Shown here piece after piece: positions 24,576 to 35,176 of a stretch of DNA of 64,000 nucleotides. The DNA lies in the NCBI GenBank assembly GCA_018398805.1, contig JAGFBZ010000854.1:898782-962781 (forward strand), in the 5' to 3' direction. The position numbers and the translations under genes are program-made. The notes beneath the pieces are model-generated. The model made no database searches. It was not told the DNA's origin and saw only the letters and a program-made list of their open reading frames with translations. This stretch comes from Hirundichthys speculiger (taxonomy: Eukaryota > Chordata > Actinopteri > Beloniformes > Exocoetidae). Numbering within the stretch: position 1 is the stretch's first letter; each line of letters starts with the position of its first letter.

Positions 24576-24785
24576 CCACATCAGAGCACCAAAAAAATGC
24601 CATGGAAGCAGCACAAAAAAGAAAATTAAAATCTACAGTAGTCACCCACATGGAACATTATGTATGAGAGAGATGCTTGGAACTGACAGTATTTGTGTTA
24701 AAAAAATGAATAAAATGCTATATTTCTCATATGCTTTGTTTCAATATTTTGTCTATGTTGGATGTTGGACAAATACTTGGCCCCT

Positions 24786-26780
24786 TGTAAAATCCCCCAG
24801 TTTTGGTTCAGTCTCTGATTAGCAGAGTCTGTAACCGGGACCAGCTCTCCATCCTACGGGTAAGAAGTTGCGGTCTAGGAGAGGTTCCTCACTAGATTTC
24901 CTCAACTTATTTAAGCTGGTGTCGAGAAGATACGCCTAGCTCTCACTGCCTACTTCCAAACGTATGCCCCGCTCACTCCAATAACTGTCCTTCAGAGGAA
25001 TAGCCGGGTGGCTCGAAGTCCAGCTATCGGTCACGTCTGTTAACGGCAGCTCTTCTCTCACGATCTGGGCTCTTGTTACAGGCTAGGAAACTTTAGCGGC
25101 TCGGACAGCGAGCCTCAGGGACAATTTGACAAAAATGTGGCTAAAATAACCCATAAGAACCTGTGTGTTAGTGCAGAGGCATAAAACAAGTCTTCAAAAT
25201 TCTGAATACAGATATAATGTCTACAACGACGTCTTATGACAGTTTTTATATTTATTAAAGCAGATTAGCAAGGTTAAGCAACAGCATTGATTGGTTATAC
25301 AATTTATAATTCTAAAAAGGCAAATTAAAGCTGTGGCTTACTGATCAGTTCATCTGGTTGGTCAAGGACAGGCTGAGAGACACACGTGGCCATCATGCGT
25401 TTTCAAGGCCGCTGGGCAGGGAGGGAGAGAGAGAGAGAGCTCAAAGATCAGGCCGGCCGGTATGCTGATTCGGCCCCTCCTCCTTGCTAGCGGTGAGCTA
25501 GGCTAACCAAAAAGGCTCCAATTATTCCTTCAAGAATTGGGAAAAATTCGTAGATCCTGTTCCAAGCGTCTTTCTGTCTTCTTTTCTTGAAGTAATTCCT
25601 TCCAGTTAATCCTCCAGATGGGGGTCGCTCGTCCAGGTTTCAGCTAGTCCTTCTTCGTCTGAAAATCGCTCCAGGAATCCACCCCGAGTCCTTCTGCCTT
25701 CTCTTTTTATGTGCTCTCTCTCTCCTTGCTCGCCCTGCACCAGCCTTCATCTGATTGGTTCTCTCACCTTTGCATATGCATACATAATTTCCCTCAAACT
25801 CACATGACACTTCTGATTGGTTATTCACATATACAGAGGCGTGCATAATTTTACATAATCATGCATAACACACATCCCACAATGACTTCACATGTTTACA
25901 GCTTTGGCAGGGGCGTTCACCTTAATCATCATGACATCATGGCACACACAAGCCTCGCAAGGTCACCTTGTTTACTTGGCTATACAGCCCGTTAAGCTAA
26001 AGCTTATCAGCTAACGCTAACCCTTTTTCTAACGATCTACTTATCAATGTATGTTCCAACGTTACATTAACTGATTGATTCATTGGTTCGTGTTTAATAA
26101 CAGAATTCAGTAAATGATCGGCCACTTAGCCAAGGCCACTTCTGAGCTGAGCGGATGACATCGTCATTTGACCCAGACACCTGGCCTTATGTTAACTTAT
26201 GTTTACACTTACGCCCTCTCTCCTGCCCTGTTGACATTCCAGAGAGGAACATGCGCTCCGCTCTGTCTCTCCCCGTTTTTGACCCAACAAAAATAGGTTT
26301 TCCCTAACCTACACTATGTTAAAAATTAAAAATCACTAATACATTTTGTTTCTCTTTCTGATCCTTGACTAATCACACCCACATTTCATACATTTCATTG
26401 ATTAGGAATTGCTTACAACTCACGTAAATCACCTCTTCTTCTGTTACTTCTGTTTAGACTAGTTACCGGCTCGTGCTTACATTACCTCACCCGCGGCTGC
26501 TATCTCCTACTCCTGTTTTGATAAACATATGGGTTGTTTTTATCCCCCTGAGTACACAGTGACCTTCAACAGCTTACCTCAGCCGCTGACAGCACAGACT
26601 CACAGTCTCTTGATCCAACGAGAAATAAATCATAGATTTAATAATACATCTTTCTGATCATTGAATAATGTGATTACAAATCACATTAATTACCACTCTT
26701 CTGTTAATCCACTACATTATATCAGTAAAATCTCATCAACAAAGCTGGGATAATTCCAACTTCACCTGGGTCACTTGACA
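24786..26780 (-). repeat. 3' LTR of the minus-strand provirus
   Basis: 1995 bp. In element orientation it starts TGTCAAGTGACCCAGG and ends GGGGGATTTTACA. An AATAAA signal is visible at about 25,245-25,256 (complement TTTATT). A TATA-like CATAAAAAG lies near 25,705. The long U3 holds many ATTGG/CCAAT-type motifs. Confidence 0.93.
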
Positions 26781-26792
26781 CCCCCTCCTTGG
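26781..26792 (-). other. Polypurine tract of the provirus
   Basis: In element orientation CCAAGGAGGGGG ends exactly at the first base of the 3' LTR, the position of the plus-strand DNA primer in reverse transcription. Confidence 0.85.
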
Positions 26793-26809
26793 AATAACTC
26801 AGCTTCTCA

Positions 26810-26837
26810 CCCCCTGCATTTTCAGAAATGCAGGGGG
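26810..26837. other. Perfect 12-bp hairpin just upstream of the polypurine tract
   Basis: CCCCCTGCATTT and its exact complement are separated by a 4-nt TCAG loop, about 20 bp before the polypurine tract in element orientation. It could form an RNA stem near the 3' end of the genomic RNA. No function can be assigned. Confidence 0.8.
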
Positions 26838-27410
26838 TAAGCAAGCAAGCAAAGCAAATTAAAATTGGCTCAAGTTGTTAAAGAACCACAGTCCCAGAGC
26901 AACCTCTGAGCCAGACCATTCACAGGGCGATCTTCATCCCTCTCTTTTCCACTTCAACACCTTCAATATCGGTCCCGCTTCTTCCTCCACCAGCAGGTCT
27001 TCTGAGGTCCACTTTCCCTCCTGGAGGTCCTCCTCCTTAACTGTGATGTGCCCACACAGCTATTGCATATAGGGCTACTTCCCATACTTTTCTTCCTTTC
27101 TCTACCGCCTGCTGCCAGCTGGTCAGAGTCGCTCTTCATCACTTGGCATATACTCTTATTCCTTTTTTTTTCTGGTCCGAGGTCGTTCACCATATAGTTT
27201 GCTGTTGCTCTCTCTCTCTCTCCTTTCTCCTCGAGCAACGGTTTCATCAGCTTCCGTCTTGGTCTGGATTCATCCGGATCTTCTGCTATGCGGTCCTGCC
27301 CCGCTGGACTCTTAGGGGAGGGATGGTCCCCTCAACCCACTTAGCCGTCGTTAACTTCACTCCAGTCCAAGGTCTTCTTTCTCCTCCGATTAGGTTCCTT
27401 TCTTCACTCA
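26838..27410 (-). other. Provirus 3' interior, unrecognised
   Basis: This is where an env gene would be expected. Broken frames on the minus strand show basic, low-complexity peptides only. No signal peptide, furin site or membrane-spanning segment was seen. Confidence 0.5.
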
Positions 27411-27634
27411 ATGCAGTTTCTTCAGCCCTCTCTCATCTCAGAGAGCCAAGGTCGTAGTTCTTACAACGCAGTTTCTTCAGCCCTCTCTCGTCTCAGAGAG
27501 CCAAGGTCGTAGTTCTTACAACGCAGTTTCTTCTTCAGCTCTCTCTCTTCTCAGAGAGCCGAGGTCATTCTTCTTATACTTCAATTTCTTCAGCCCTCTC
27601 TCGTCTCAGAGAGAGCTGAGGTAGGTCGTTTCTC
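27411..27634. repeat. Tandem repeat (~55-60 bp, four copies) inside the provirus
   Basis: The unit begins GCAGTTTCTTCAGCCCTCTC and continues with a TCTCAGAGAGCC core. Copies 1 and 2 are nearly identical; copies 3 and 4 carry small insertions. Each unit contains the inverted pair CTCTC...GAGAG. Confidence 0.9.
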
Positions 27635-27720
27635 TTATCACCATCCCTTCATCAGTGGCTAGTCTGACATGGGATGGCGGGGGTCCTCTGCCACTAGCCA
27701 TCTTTGGTTCCTGGTTCCTT

Positions 27721-28264
27721 CTAGCTTGAAATTGGCAGTTGCTCCACTCTCTGGATCCCTCTCCTCTTCAGTAACTTCCTATTACCGTCTAATATCTGCT
27801 GAACTATGTTGGTTTTCTTCTCCATGGCTTTCCCTGCCCCATAACCCAACATAGAGCGCACAGTACCAACAGGTATTCCTCTCTTTTTCTTCCCTGTTAT
27901 CTCCATAACACGGTACTTTCTGATGGTCCGGCCTTCAACCCATTCCCCTTCTCCCTGCATTGTATTGCCCTCACACAACGCAGTTTCGCAGAACATGGCG
28001 TATCTGGCTTCAGGCGATCCAGAGCTGTTGCCTCTCCAATTTCCTCCATGTGGGGAGCGTGCCTACATGACCCAGCGCTCCCTGCGCGGCCAGTACCACC
28101 TCCCTCACATCTCCTGTTGGGACCACCCGGCCTCTAGGTGTCCTGTCCCATTTCTCCATCACGACAAAGACAAGTCTTCTCTCTTGTACGTAGCGGTCCA
28201 CTTCCTTGTTTCCCCCCGCCCGTGTGTTCCTTCTTCGGCATGTGCCCTTTGTCGCGCAGCACAT
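27721..28264 (-). pseudogene. Integrase remnant of the provirus
   Basis: The minus frame at 28,264-28,010 ends with ALGHVGTLPTWRKLERQQLW and a stop. Read past that stop it gives RHVLRNCVV, the layout of a retroviral integrase HHCC zinc-binding domain with parts of the metal ligands lost. The next frame (27,996-27,721) has ITGKKKRGIPVGTV and GAGKAMEKKTN, weakly like a catalytic core. Stops and frameshifts separate them. It would be non-functional as read. The assignment rests mainly on the GHVG...TW...LW spacing. Confidence 0.5.
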
Positions 28265-28969
28265 CCAATTCCATGTTCAGCCATAACTTAGCTATCTATG
28301 TTTTTTCTTTTCTCCTAAATCATGGTGAGCTAATGTTCTACTTTTAGCTCCTTTGAACCCATTTGCCTCACAGATAGCGATATCTTCCGTCTTACTCCAA
28401 TTATCTCACCAATACAGAGTCACCATACCCCCTCCTTCGTTTCACACCTTCAGCACAGCGTCATCATCCTCACCACTCACCTTCATCAGCAACCTCACCT
28501 CCGCTAGCAACCTCACCCCCACTAGCAACCTCGCCATGAGACTCCCGGGTTCCAGTCTTTCAGCTGCATGAATGGCCCTCTTCAGGCCTTTCAGAGGCCT
28601 TTGGTCGACGGCCGTCCAGGCTCAGCTGCTGAAACTCTTCTCTCTTCTCAGACTTGAACTTCTTAACCTGCAGAGTCTCCAGAGACCCCTGTGGGTGGAT
28701 GAGGCCCGCCTGATTGGTGGTTGAGTGTCGGTTGAGGGCCTTAACGTTGATCACCGGTCTCCAGCCTGATCTAGGAGGGTCGTTGTCTCCTCTGTCCTTG
28801 GCGGACAATCACTTAGTTGGCCGGTCACTCTTACCATCCGTTTACTGGCTGTTGTTTCTACTCGGGTTGGTTCTATACGAACGAACTGACCTTGACTGCA
28901 GCAGATTCCACCGCTTCTTCACAGAGCCCCCATTCTTTCTGGGTTTCTTCTTCAACTCTCTTACTATAA
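28265..28969 (-). other. Provirus pol region lacking a recognisable reverse transcriptase
   Basis: Between the protease and the integrase remnant only about 0.7 kb is present, whereas a retroviral RT plus RNase H needs about 2 kb. A short phrase, SGWRPVINVKALNRH, at about 28,765-28,720 resembles an RT start, but no palm motif or YxDD box follows. I infer an internal deletion of most of pol. Confidence 0.55.
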
Positions 28970-29242
28970 TCAGATTTTTTTCGGGCCTAGTACCCACACC
29001 ATTCCTTTCCACGCTTCAATTGGCACCTCTTTGATGGTTCCGGTGACAATTTGGATCTTCGGGTGTCCTACTGTCTCAAGGCTCCTGCGGGTCATCGACA
29101 CCTCAGCTCCAGTGTCCACCAGATATGGGATTCCGTCCACCTTAGCGTAGATTTCGTCCCTCTTCCAGTAGGATTCTCCCAGAGCGACCCCCGCGCCTTC
29201 AAACCCCTCATTTCCGGGGCCCCCCCGCTGCCTTACGGGCAA
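28970..29242 (-). CDS. Retroviral-type aspartic protease of the provirus
   Basis: The frame contains VDGIPYLVDTGAEVSMT, whose DTGA is the catalytic motif of retroviral proteases, then about 40 residues in which the flap and the second conserved part are plausible (EAWKGMVWVLGPKK). It would mature the gag products. It lies directly downstream of the nucleocapsid-like frame, as in gag-pro arrangements, and the two appear to be in different frames. No zinc knuckle precedes it. The C-terminal limit is uncertain because the frame degrades at 28,970. Confidence 0.75.
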   Translation of the reverse strand: MPVRQRGGPGNEGFEGAGVALGESYWKRDEIYAKVDGIPYLVDTGAEVSMTRRSLETVGHPKIQIVTGTIKEVPIEAWKGMVWVLGPKKI

Positions 29243-29432
29243 CCCGGAGGGCCTCCTTCTGCTCTGGTGTCAACTTGCTGTACTCCTTGGCTGGCAGATA
29301 ATCACCTTTTCTTGGCTTTCCATCTGATTTCCTGGTCGGTGGCTGCCTGGGCTGATAAGCTGTGGATGTTCTATGTGAGGGGTGCGGTCGGCCTTGATAG
29401 TCCTGTCTTGATTCCTGATATTGCGTGGTCAA
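29208..29432 (-). CDS. Nucleocapsid-like basic gag C-terminus of the provirus
   Basis: A 74-codon frame rich in Arg, Lys, Gln and Pro (for example RQPPTRKSDGKPRKGDYL and YSKLTPEQKEALRVARKAA). It has no CCHC box. A basic tail of this kind could bind RNA, as in spumaviral or some fish LTR-element gag proteins; this is inference. It overlaps the start of the protease frame at 29,208-29,242. Confidence 0.55.
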   Translation of the reverse strand: MTTQYQESRQDYQGRPHPSHRTSTAYQPRQPPTRKSDGKPRKGDYLPAKEYSKLTPEQKEALRVARKAAGGPRK

Positions 29433-29433
29433 T

Positions 29434-30765
29434 TTAGCGACTACCTTCCCTGAAACCTTGGCAGAGGGCCTGGTCCTCCTTTTTCCTCTTCTCCTCGTAG
29501 TACTTGGTTTCCAGATCCCATGTCTTCATGGCCTGATCCAGGGTGGCCACCATGTGTCCTGTCCTTGGCCTGGTCGCAATTCTCGCCTCCTCTCCTCGTA
29601 CTGTCATCACCACCCTCAGAGCCTTCACAAACCGTTCACTAGGCGCCGTTCTCTTTATCTGGTGCCCGGCCTGGGCCCCTTTGGTCAGGTCGGCCTCACA
29701 CCGGGCCAGGAACGATTCTTCATCTCTCAGGTCCTCCAGCACAACACGGTTATGAAGAGTGTACGCCTTCCTGATGCCTCTGGTCCTCATGGTTCCCCAA
29801 CTCAGGTCTCGGGGCCTTCTTAGGGTTCCCATCTTCACGTTGGCGAACTCCAGCGGTTTCTTCTTTCCCTTGCGTCTCTTCATCTTCAATTCCGTCGGGA
29901 TTTCACGCCTCTTCTCAGCCAGGAAGCACAGGCTGGCCACATCTGACTTTTTCTCTTCTTCTCCCTCCGAGTCCTCCACCAGGCCTGTCTCCAGTAGGTT
30001 CCCCGATGGCGGTGGTGACTGCTGTCGAGGACTTACCGTCGCTATCTCCACGTCGGGTGGGGTCTTCGCTGTCACGCTCTCCCCTTCGGCTCCCCGACTT
30101 CTCTTTGCGGCAGGCGGGGCCCTCGGCGAGTCTCCCCCAATGAAGATAAACTCCTCTTGTACTGGTGCAGGGGCTCCGGGTTTGACTTCTTTGGGCGTTC
30201 CCCGGGACTCCGGTGTTCTTCCTCCGGCCGGTGTTGCACCTCCAAACCCCTGCATCCCTATCACGGCTGCCAGTGCCTGTCGTCTCCTGGTCTCTTCATC
30301 CTCGGGGGAGGTTTGAATCACATACTCCTCGATTCGGTCTCCCATGTGACACCTAGCTGCGTCCATCCGCATCGCCGCAACCGCCGCCGCCATCTCGGCC
30401 ATCCCCCAGGACACATTTCCTGTTCTTAACCCATTAACGCTTATCATCACCCTCCTGGCTGCTATCTCCTTCGCCTTCCCCAGACCCCGTTCCAGGGCCT
30501 CTATCATCACCGGCAGGTACTCCTTCATTCCTGGACCTCCCTGATGTTGGTCAATTCTCACATGAACTATAGCATAATGGGGCAGATGTCCCCCACTTGC
30601 CATGCCTACCCCCGTCCGGGTTATATTGAGTCGCCTGACTTCCTGCCTATAGCCCTCTCCGGCCTTCCATAGCTGATCTCTCACCTCAGCATGGTGGGCC
30701 TCCCCTTTAGCATCGGTAAAGATTATCAGGGCATCACTGCTGACCCCCCCCCCCGATGCTCCCTA
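29434..30765 (-). CDS. Main gag-like frame of the provirus
   Basis: The first Met lies at 30,684, and the open frame extends further upstream to about 30,765 (IIFTDAKGEAHHAEV). From that Met it is 416 codons, the longest open frame in the window. The N-terminal ~150 residues look globular and helical (MAEMAAAVAAMRMDAARC). A Pro/Gly/acidic linker follows (PAPVQEEFIFIGGDSPRAPP; DSEGEEEKKSD). A basic, helical C-terminal part (KMKRRKGKKKPL; VKALRVVMTVRGEEARI) leads to the nucleocapsid-like frame. Position between the primer site and the protease makes it gag; I do not recognise its capsid family and see no major homology region. It would assemble particles in the cytoplasm. Confidence 0.65.
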
Positions 30766-30924
30766 TGTAGCTATAGGCCCGGGCTCCATTCCTCAGGGTC
30801 ACTCTCTTCGCCTCCGGGGGCAACCATTTCAAGGTCCGGGGCGATCCCTTCTATAGGGAAAAGGAGGGCCAAGTTGGGGGGACCCGCCTTTGTTTCAACC
30901 CTGGGGATTCCTCTGCCGTCTTTT

Positions 30925-31275
30925 CTAGTCGTCCTTTTGGTGGCGGGGATTCGGATGAGTGCCTCTCCGTTGTTTTACGGTCCGCTTCCTTGGTGGGGGC
31001 GACCCCACTGAGGGGCTCGTCACCACCCCCCAGTTCTTCTTCTCTGTATCTTCTTGGCTAGGTCCATCCCCGAGCTGTATTTGGCGAAAATCCAGGTCCA
31101 TCTCTTCTACACACCTCCGTATCAATGGTGTGGGCGTGGTCTGCTGTTCATCCAATTCTTCCTCCATACTGAGGCTTGGGTCAGATGGTTTCTTTTCCCT
31201 CGTCTGACTCTGGGCCATTTCTGGCCGATCCTGGGTCCTTTCTTGTGGGTCTTCAGCCCCTCCTATATCCACCAT
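30925..31275 (-). CDS. N-terminal gag-like frame of the provirus
   Basis: A 116-codon frame nearest the primer site, hydrophilic and rich in Glu, Gln, Pro and Ser, starting MVDIGGAEDPQERTQ. MVDIGG lacks a clear N-myristoylation Gly at position 2. It lies in a different frame from the main gag-like frame, with about 0.16 kb between them, so a frameshift mutation or a separate leader protein is possible. Function unknown. Confidence 0.5.
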   Translation of the reverse strand: MVDIGGAEDPQERTQDRPEMAQSQTREKKPSDPSLSMEEELDEQQTTPTPLIRRCVEEMDLDFRQIQLGDGPSQEDTEKKNWGVVTSPSVGSPPPRKRTVKQRRGTHPNPRHQKDD

Positions 31276-31868
31276 CCCGACTTCCCTCAGCTGGTTAGGT
31301 GGGGGCTCAGAGCCGTAGCTCTGTACCTCAGATCCCTCGTCTAGGTTGCTACCTGCTACCTAAGAACTCGCTCTGCCCTAAGCCCTGAGTTAACCTATCT
31401 CGGTCCTCCTGGGCTTGTCTCTTCTGCTCTCCTCTGCTTTCCCAGATGGCGAGGCCGTCCCATGGGGCTTGGTTTCTCTGCAGTCCTCGGTCCCAACCCT
31501 GGGTCATCCTCTTCTGGGCTAAGGTTCTTCTGCCCTGCCGCCATTTTTCTCATTCTTCTCATTCTTCTCTGTCTTTGTCTGATCGAGTCGTCTGTTCCTC
31601 AAAGCCTCCCTAGGTACCAAATTCGGGGTCAGGGATGAGGTCCAGACTGGTTGGCTATTCTACGCAGTCTTGGGATTTCCTCTAGAAATTCTCCGTCGAC
31701 CTTCGCTCCTCTTCAATCCCGCTTGCTCCCTGCAATTACTGCGGGTTCGGCCCCCCCTCGCTTTCCTCACGGGGGAGTCGATCTTCTGTGCCTGCGCAGG
31801 CTCCCTCCTGCTGCACACTTTTTATCCGGGGGGTCCAGACTAGTTGGACCTGAAACTCACTTTTTCAT
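31276..31868 (-). other. Provirus 5' leader
   Basis: GC-richer untranslated leader between the primer site and the first gag-like frame. In retroviruses this region holds the packaging signal. No specific structure was assigned. Confidence 0.55.
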
Positions 31869-31886
31869 GTCCCTGTTCGGGCGCCA
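31869..31886 (-). other. Primer-binding site identical to the tRNA-Lys3 type
   Basis: In element orientation the 18 bases after the 5' LTR and a TT spacer are TGGCGCCCGAACAGGGAC, the complement of the 3' end of tRNA-Lys(UUU). From memory this is the same 18-mer used by lentiviruses. It says which tRNA primed reverse transcription, not which virus family this is. Confidence 0.9.
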
Positions 31887-31888
31887 AA

Positions 31889-33890
31889 TGTAAAATCCCC
31901 CAGTTTTGGTTCAGTCTCTGACTAGCAGAGTCTGTCACCGGGACCAGCTCTCCATCCTACGGGTAAGAAGTTGCGGTCTAGGAGAGGTTCCTCACTAGAT
32001 TTCCTCAACTTATTTAAGCTGGTGTCGAGAAGATACGCCTAGCTCTCACTGCCTACTTCCAAACGTATGCCCCGCTCACTCCAATAACTGTCCTTCAGAG
32101 GAATAGCCGGGTGGCTCGAAGTCCAGCTATCGGTCACGTCTGTTAACGGCAGCTCTTCTCTCTCTCACGATCTGGGCTCTTGTTACAGGCTAGGAAACTT
32201 TAGCGGCTCGGACAGCGAGCCTCAGGGACAATTTTGACAAAAATGTGGCTAAAATAACCCATAAGAACCTGTGTGTTAGTGCAGAGGCATAACAAGTCTT
32301 CAAAATTCTGAATACAGATGTAATGTCCACAACGACGTCTTATGACAGTTTTTATATTTATTAAAGCAGATTAGCAAGGTTAAGCAACAGCATTGATTGG
32401 TTATACAATTTATAATTCTAAAAAGGCAAATTAAAGCTGTGGCTTACTGATCAGTTCATCTGGTTGGTCAAGGACAGGCTGAGAGACACAACGTGGCCAT
32501 CATGCGTTTTCAAGGCCGCTGGGCAGGGAGGGAGAGAGAGAGAGAGCTCAAAATCAGGCCGGCCGGTATGCTGATTCGGCCCCTCCTCCTTGCTAGCGGT
32601 GAGCTAGGCTAACCAAAAAGGCTCCAATTATTCCTTCAAGAATTGGGAAAAATTCGTAGATCCTGTTCCAAGCGTCTTTCTGTCTTCTTTTCTTGAAGTA
32701 ATTCCTTCCAGTTAATCCTCCAGATGGGGGTCGCTCGTCCAGGTTTCAGCTAGTCCTTCTTCGTCTGAAAATCGCTCCAGGAATCCACCCCCCGAGTCCT
32801 TCTGCCTTCTCTTTTTATGTGCTCTCTCTCTCCTTGCTCGCCCTGCACCAGCCTTCATCTGATTGGTTCTCTCACCTTTGCATATGCATACATAATTTCC
32901 CTCAAACTCACATGACACTTCTGATTGGTTATTCACATATACAGAGGCGTGCATAATTTTACATAATCATGCATAACACACATCCCACAATGACTTCACA
33001 TGTTTACAGCTTTGGCAGGGGCGTTCACCTTAATCATCATGACATCATGGCACACAAGCCTCGCAAGGTCACCTTGTTTACTTGGCTATACAGCCCGTTA
33101 AGCTAAAGCTTATCAGCTAACGCTAACCCTTTTTCTAACGATCTACTTATCAATGTATGTTCCAACGTTACATTAACTGATTGATTCATTGGTTCGTGTT
33201 TAATAACAGAATTCAGTAAATGATCGGCCACTTAGCCAAGGCCACTTCTGAGCTGAGCGGATGACATCGTCATTTGACCCAGACACCTGGCCTTATGTTA
33301 ACTTATGTTTACACTTACGCCCTCTCTCCTGCCCTGTTGACATTCCAGAGAGGAACATGCGCTCCGCTCTGTCTCTCCCTCTCCGTTTTGACCCAACAAA
33401 AATAGGTTTTTTTTCCCTAACCTACACTATGTTAAAAATTAAAAATCACTAATACATTTTGTTTCTGATCCTTGACTAATCACACCCACATTTCATACAT
33501 TTCATTGATTAGGAATTGCTTACAAATCACGTAAATCACCTCTTCTTCTGTTACTTCACTTGTTTAGACTAGTTACCGGCTCGTGCTTACATTACCTCAC
33601 CCGCGGCTGCTATCTCCTACTCCTGTTTTGATAAACATATGGGTTGTTTTTATCCCCCTGAGTACACAGTGACCTTCAACAGCTTACCTCAGCCGCTGAC
33701 AGCACAGACTCACAGTCTCTTGATCCAACGAGAAATAAATCATAGATTTAATAATACATCTTTCTGATCATTGAATAATGTGATTACAAATCACATTAAT
33801 TACCACTCTTCTGTTAATCCACTACATTATATCAGTAAAATCTCATCAACAAAGCTGGGATAATTCCAACTTCACCTGGGTCACTTGACA
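31889..33890 (-). repeat. 5' LTR of the minus-strand provirus
   Basis: 2002 bp, aligned end to end with the 3' LTR. Visible differences are mainly short indels and a few substitutions, for example GATTAGCAG versus GACTAGCAG near the inner end. It would hold the promoter for the minus-strand genes. Confidence 0.93.
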
Positions 33891-33964
33891 CCCTCTATGA
33901 ATATTATGGCCCCTTGCTAAGAAAAATCCTAGATCCGCCACTAGACTGTAGTGAACTTCTTTAG

Positions 33965-34340
33965 CAGTAAAATAATCAGAATTAGAGAAGAAATGAACCA
34001 AGACCAACCACCAATGATTGTGAGCTATTCTACATAACCTTCTCCAGTCCTGAGCTGACCTCCACAGTCAGCAAAGCTAAATCATCCATGTGTCCATGTA
34101 TTAGACCCCATCCCAAAAATTATATCTTTTATTGGTAGGTTAACATTAGATCAGATTAACTGCTCCCTAAAGTCAAGATATGTAGCATGGCTTTTTAAAG
34201 TTGCAGTAATTAAACCTTTACTTAAAAAAAAAAAAAAACCCTTGACCCAGACATTTTAGCAAATTATAGACCACTATCCAACCTCCCATTTATATCTAAA
34301 ATTCTGGAAAAAGTAGTTGCAATCCAAAAACCTGGAGTAA
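33965..34340 (+). pseudogene. L2-like LINE reverse transcriptase fragment
   Basis: The plus frame shows INCSLKSRYVAWLFKVAVIK, a poly-Lys stretch from a poly-A expansion, then DPDILANYRPLSNLPFISKI and LEKVVA. This is the N-terminal RT region of L2 elements (NYRP...SNLPF...KILEK). It ends abruptly near 34,330. Confidence 0.8.
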
Positions 34341-34729
34341 GAAATGTTGTTATTCTAAAATTTTAGTTTGCATTTGACAGGCTTAGATAATGTCCAAGAT
34401 TATAGATTATAGATTATAGGACGATTGCTCAGTTTTATGTGGTCTGGGATGGCTGGCATGACTTTGATTGACATGTAAAGGTTTTACCACTAAACAATGA
34501 ATCAATGTTTCTACTTTGCTGTAAAGCAGAAATAAAATCTGACAAACCAAAAAATTTTGAGTAATCTGTTTCTGTTAGAAAGAGAAAATTGAACTGAACG
34601 GTTGGATTTCCAGAAAAACAATGGCAGGTATGATGAAAAAAACAGAAACGGTCTTATTACAGGACTGACAAAACTGGATTTAACACAGGAGGAAGTAAAC
34701 ATGTTGGGAAACAAAAGCTAAACTTATAA

Positions 34730-34746
34730 AGCACATTGTTCTTTTT
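34730..34746. repeat. Left target-site duplication of the SINE
   Basis: AGCACATTGTTCTTTTT is repeated exactly at 34,947-34,963 and brackets the SINE. A 17-bp duplication of this type results from LINE-mediated target-primed reverse transcription. Confidence 0.85.
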
Positions 34747-34946
34747 TTTTTTTTCTTTTTAAAGATTTTGTTTGGCTCTAGTGGCCTTTTATTGAAAGTA
34801 GAGAGACAGGAAGGGGGGCCGAGAGAATGGGGAAGACAGGCGGGAAAGAGTCGCTGAGCCGGGAATCGAACTCACGACCAGCCGCACGAGGACTGTAGCC
34901 TCTATATATGGCCGCCTGCCCTAACCACTGCGCCACCGGGGCAGCC
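34747..34946 (-). mobile_element. tRNA-derived SINE with 17-bp TSD
   Basis: In minus orientation the head is CCCCGGTGGCGCAGTGGTTA (an RNA polymerase III A box) and at about 34,870 GAGTTCGATTCCC (B box). A body and a T-rich tail follow, facing the left TSD. Both promoter boxes look usable. Related, more decayed copies lie at 15,250 and 45,405. Confidence 0.9.
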
Positions 34947-35176
34947 AGCACATTGTTCTTTTTAACAGGACTTCTTGAATAGGCAAATATTTCAAGCATT
35001 TAAACAATGAACATGTATAAACGATAAGAAAAGACAGATTTCTAAAAGATACAATCAAATTAATCAATTTATTGACACAGTAGTAAATTTGGGGAGAAAC
35101 CGGAGCACCCGGAGAAAACTGTTCATCAGTGTTGACTGATGGAGTTTTAACAGACACAATTATTTCTGGTTCTGTT

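Larger units (their letters stand above)
24786..33890 (-). mobile_element. Minus-strand endogenous retrovirus / LTR retrotransposon, structurally complete provirus
   Basis: 9.1 kb with two long, nearly identical LTRs (24,786-26,780 and 31,889-33,890). It is flanked by a 4-bp direct repeat CCCT (24,782-24,785 and 33,891-33,894), a length typical of gamma- and epsilon-type retroviruses. A polypurine tract abuts the 3' LTR and a primer-binding site abuts the 5' LTR. The 5.1-kb interior carries gag-like frames, a nucleocapsid-like basic region without zinc knuckle, an aspartic protease, then only broken integrase traces; no convincing reverse transcriptase or env was found. High LTR similarity (differences are mainly small indels such as CT versus CTCT) suggests a fairly recent insertion that is now defective or depends on other copies. 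Confidence 0.9.

Noticed and set aside
27411..27634. Evenly spaced repeats that could suggest a CRISPR array
   Set aside because: The repeats are contiguous, lack unique spacers, and lie inside a provirus in vertebrate DNA.
29425..30429. Plus-strand frames opposite gag
   Set aside because: They are antisense shadows of the minus-strand gag-like frame; no independent motif.
31869..31886. A lentiviral provirus, suggested by the primer site
   Set aside because: TSD length, LTR length, and gag do not fit; the primer tRNA alone does not define the family.
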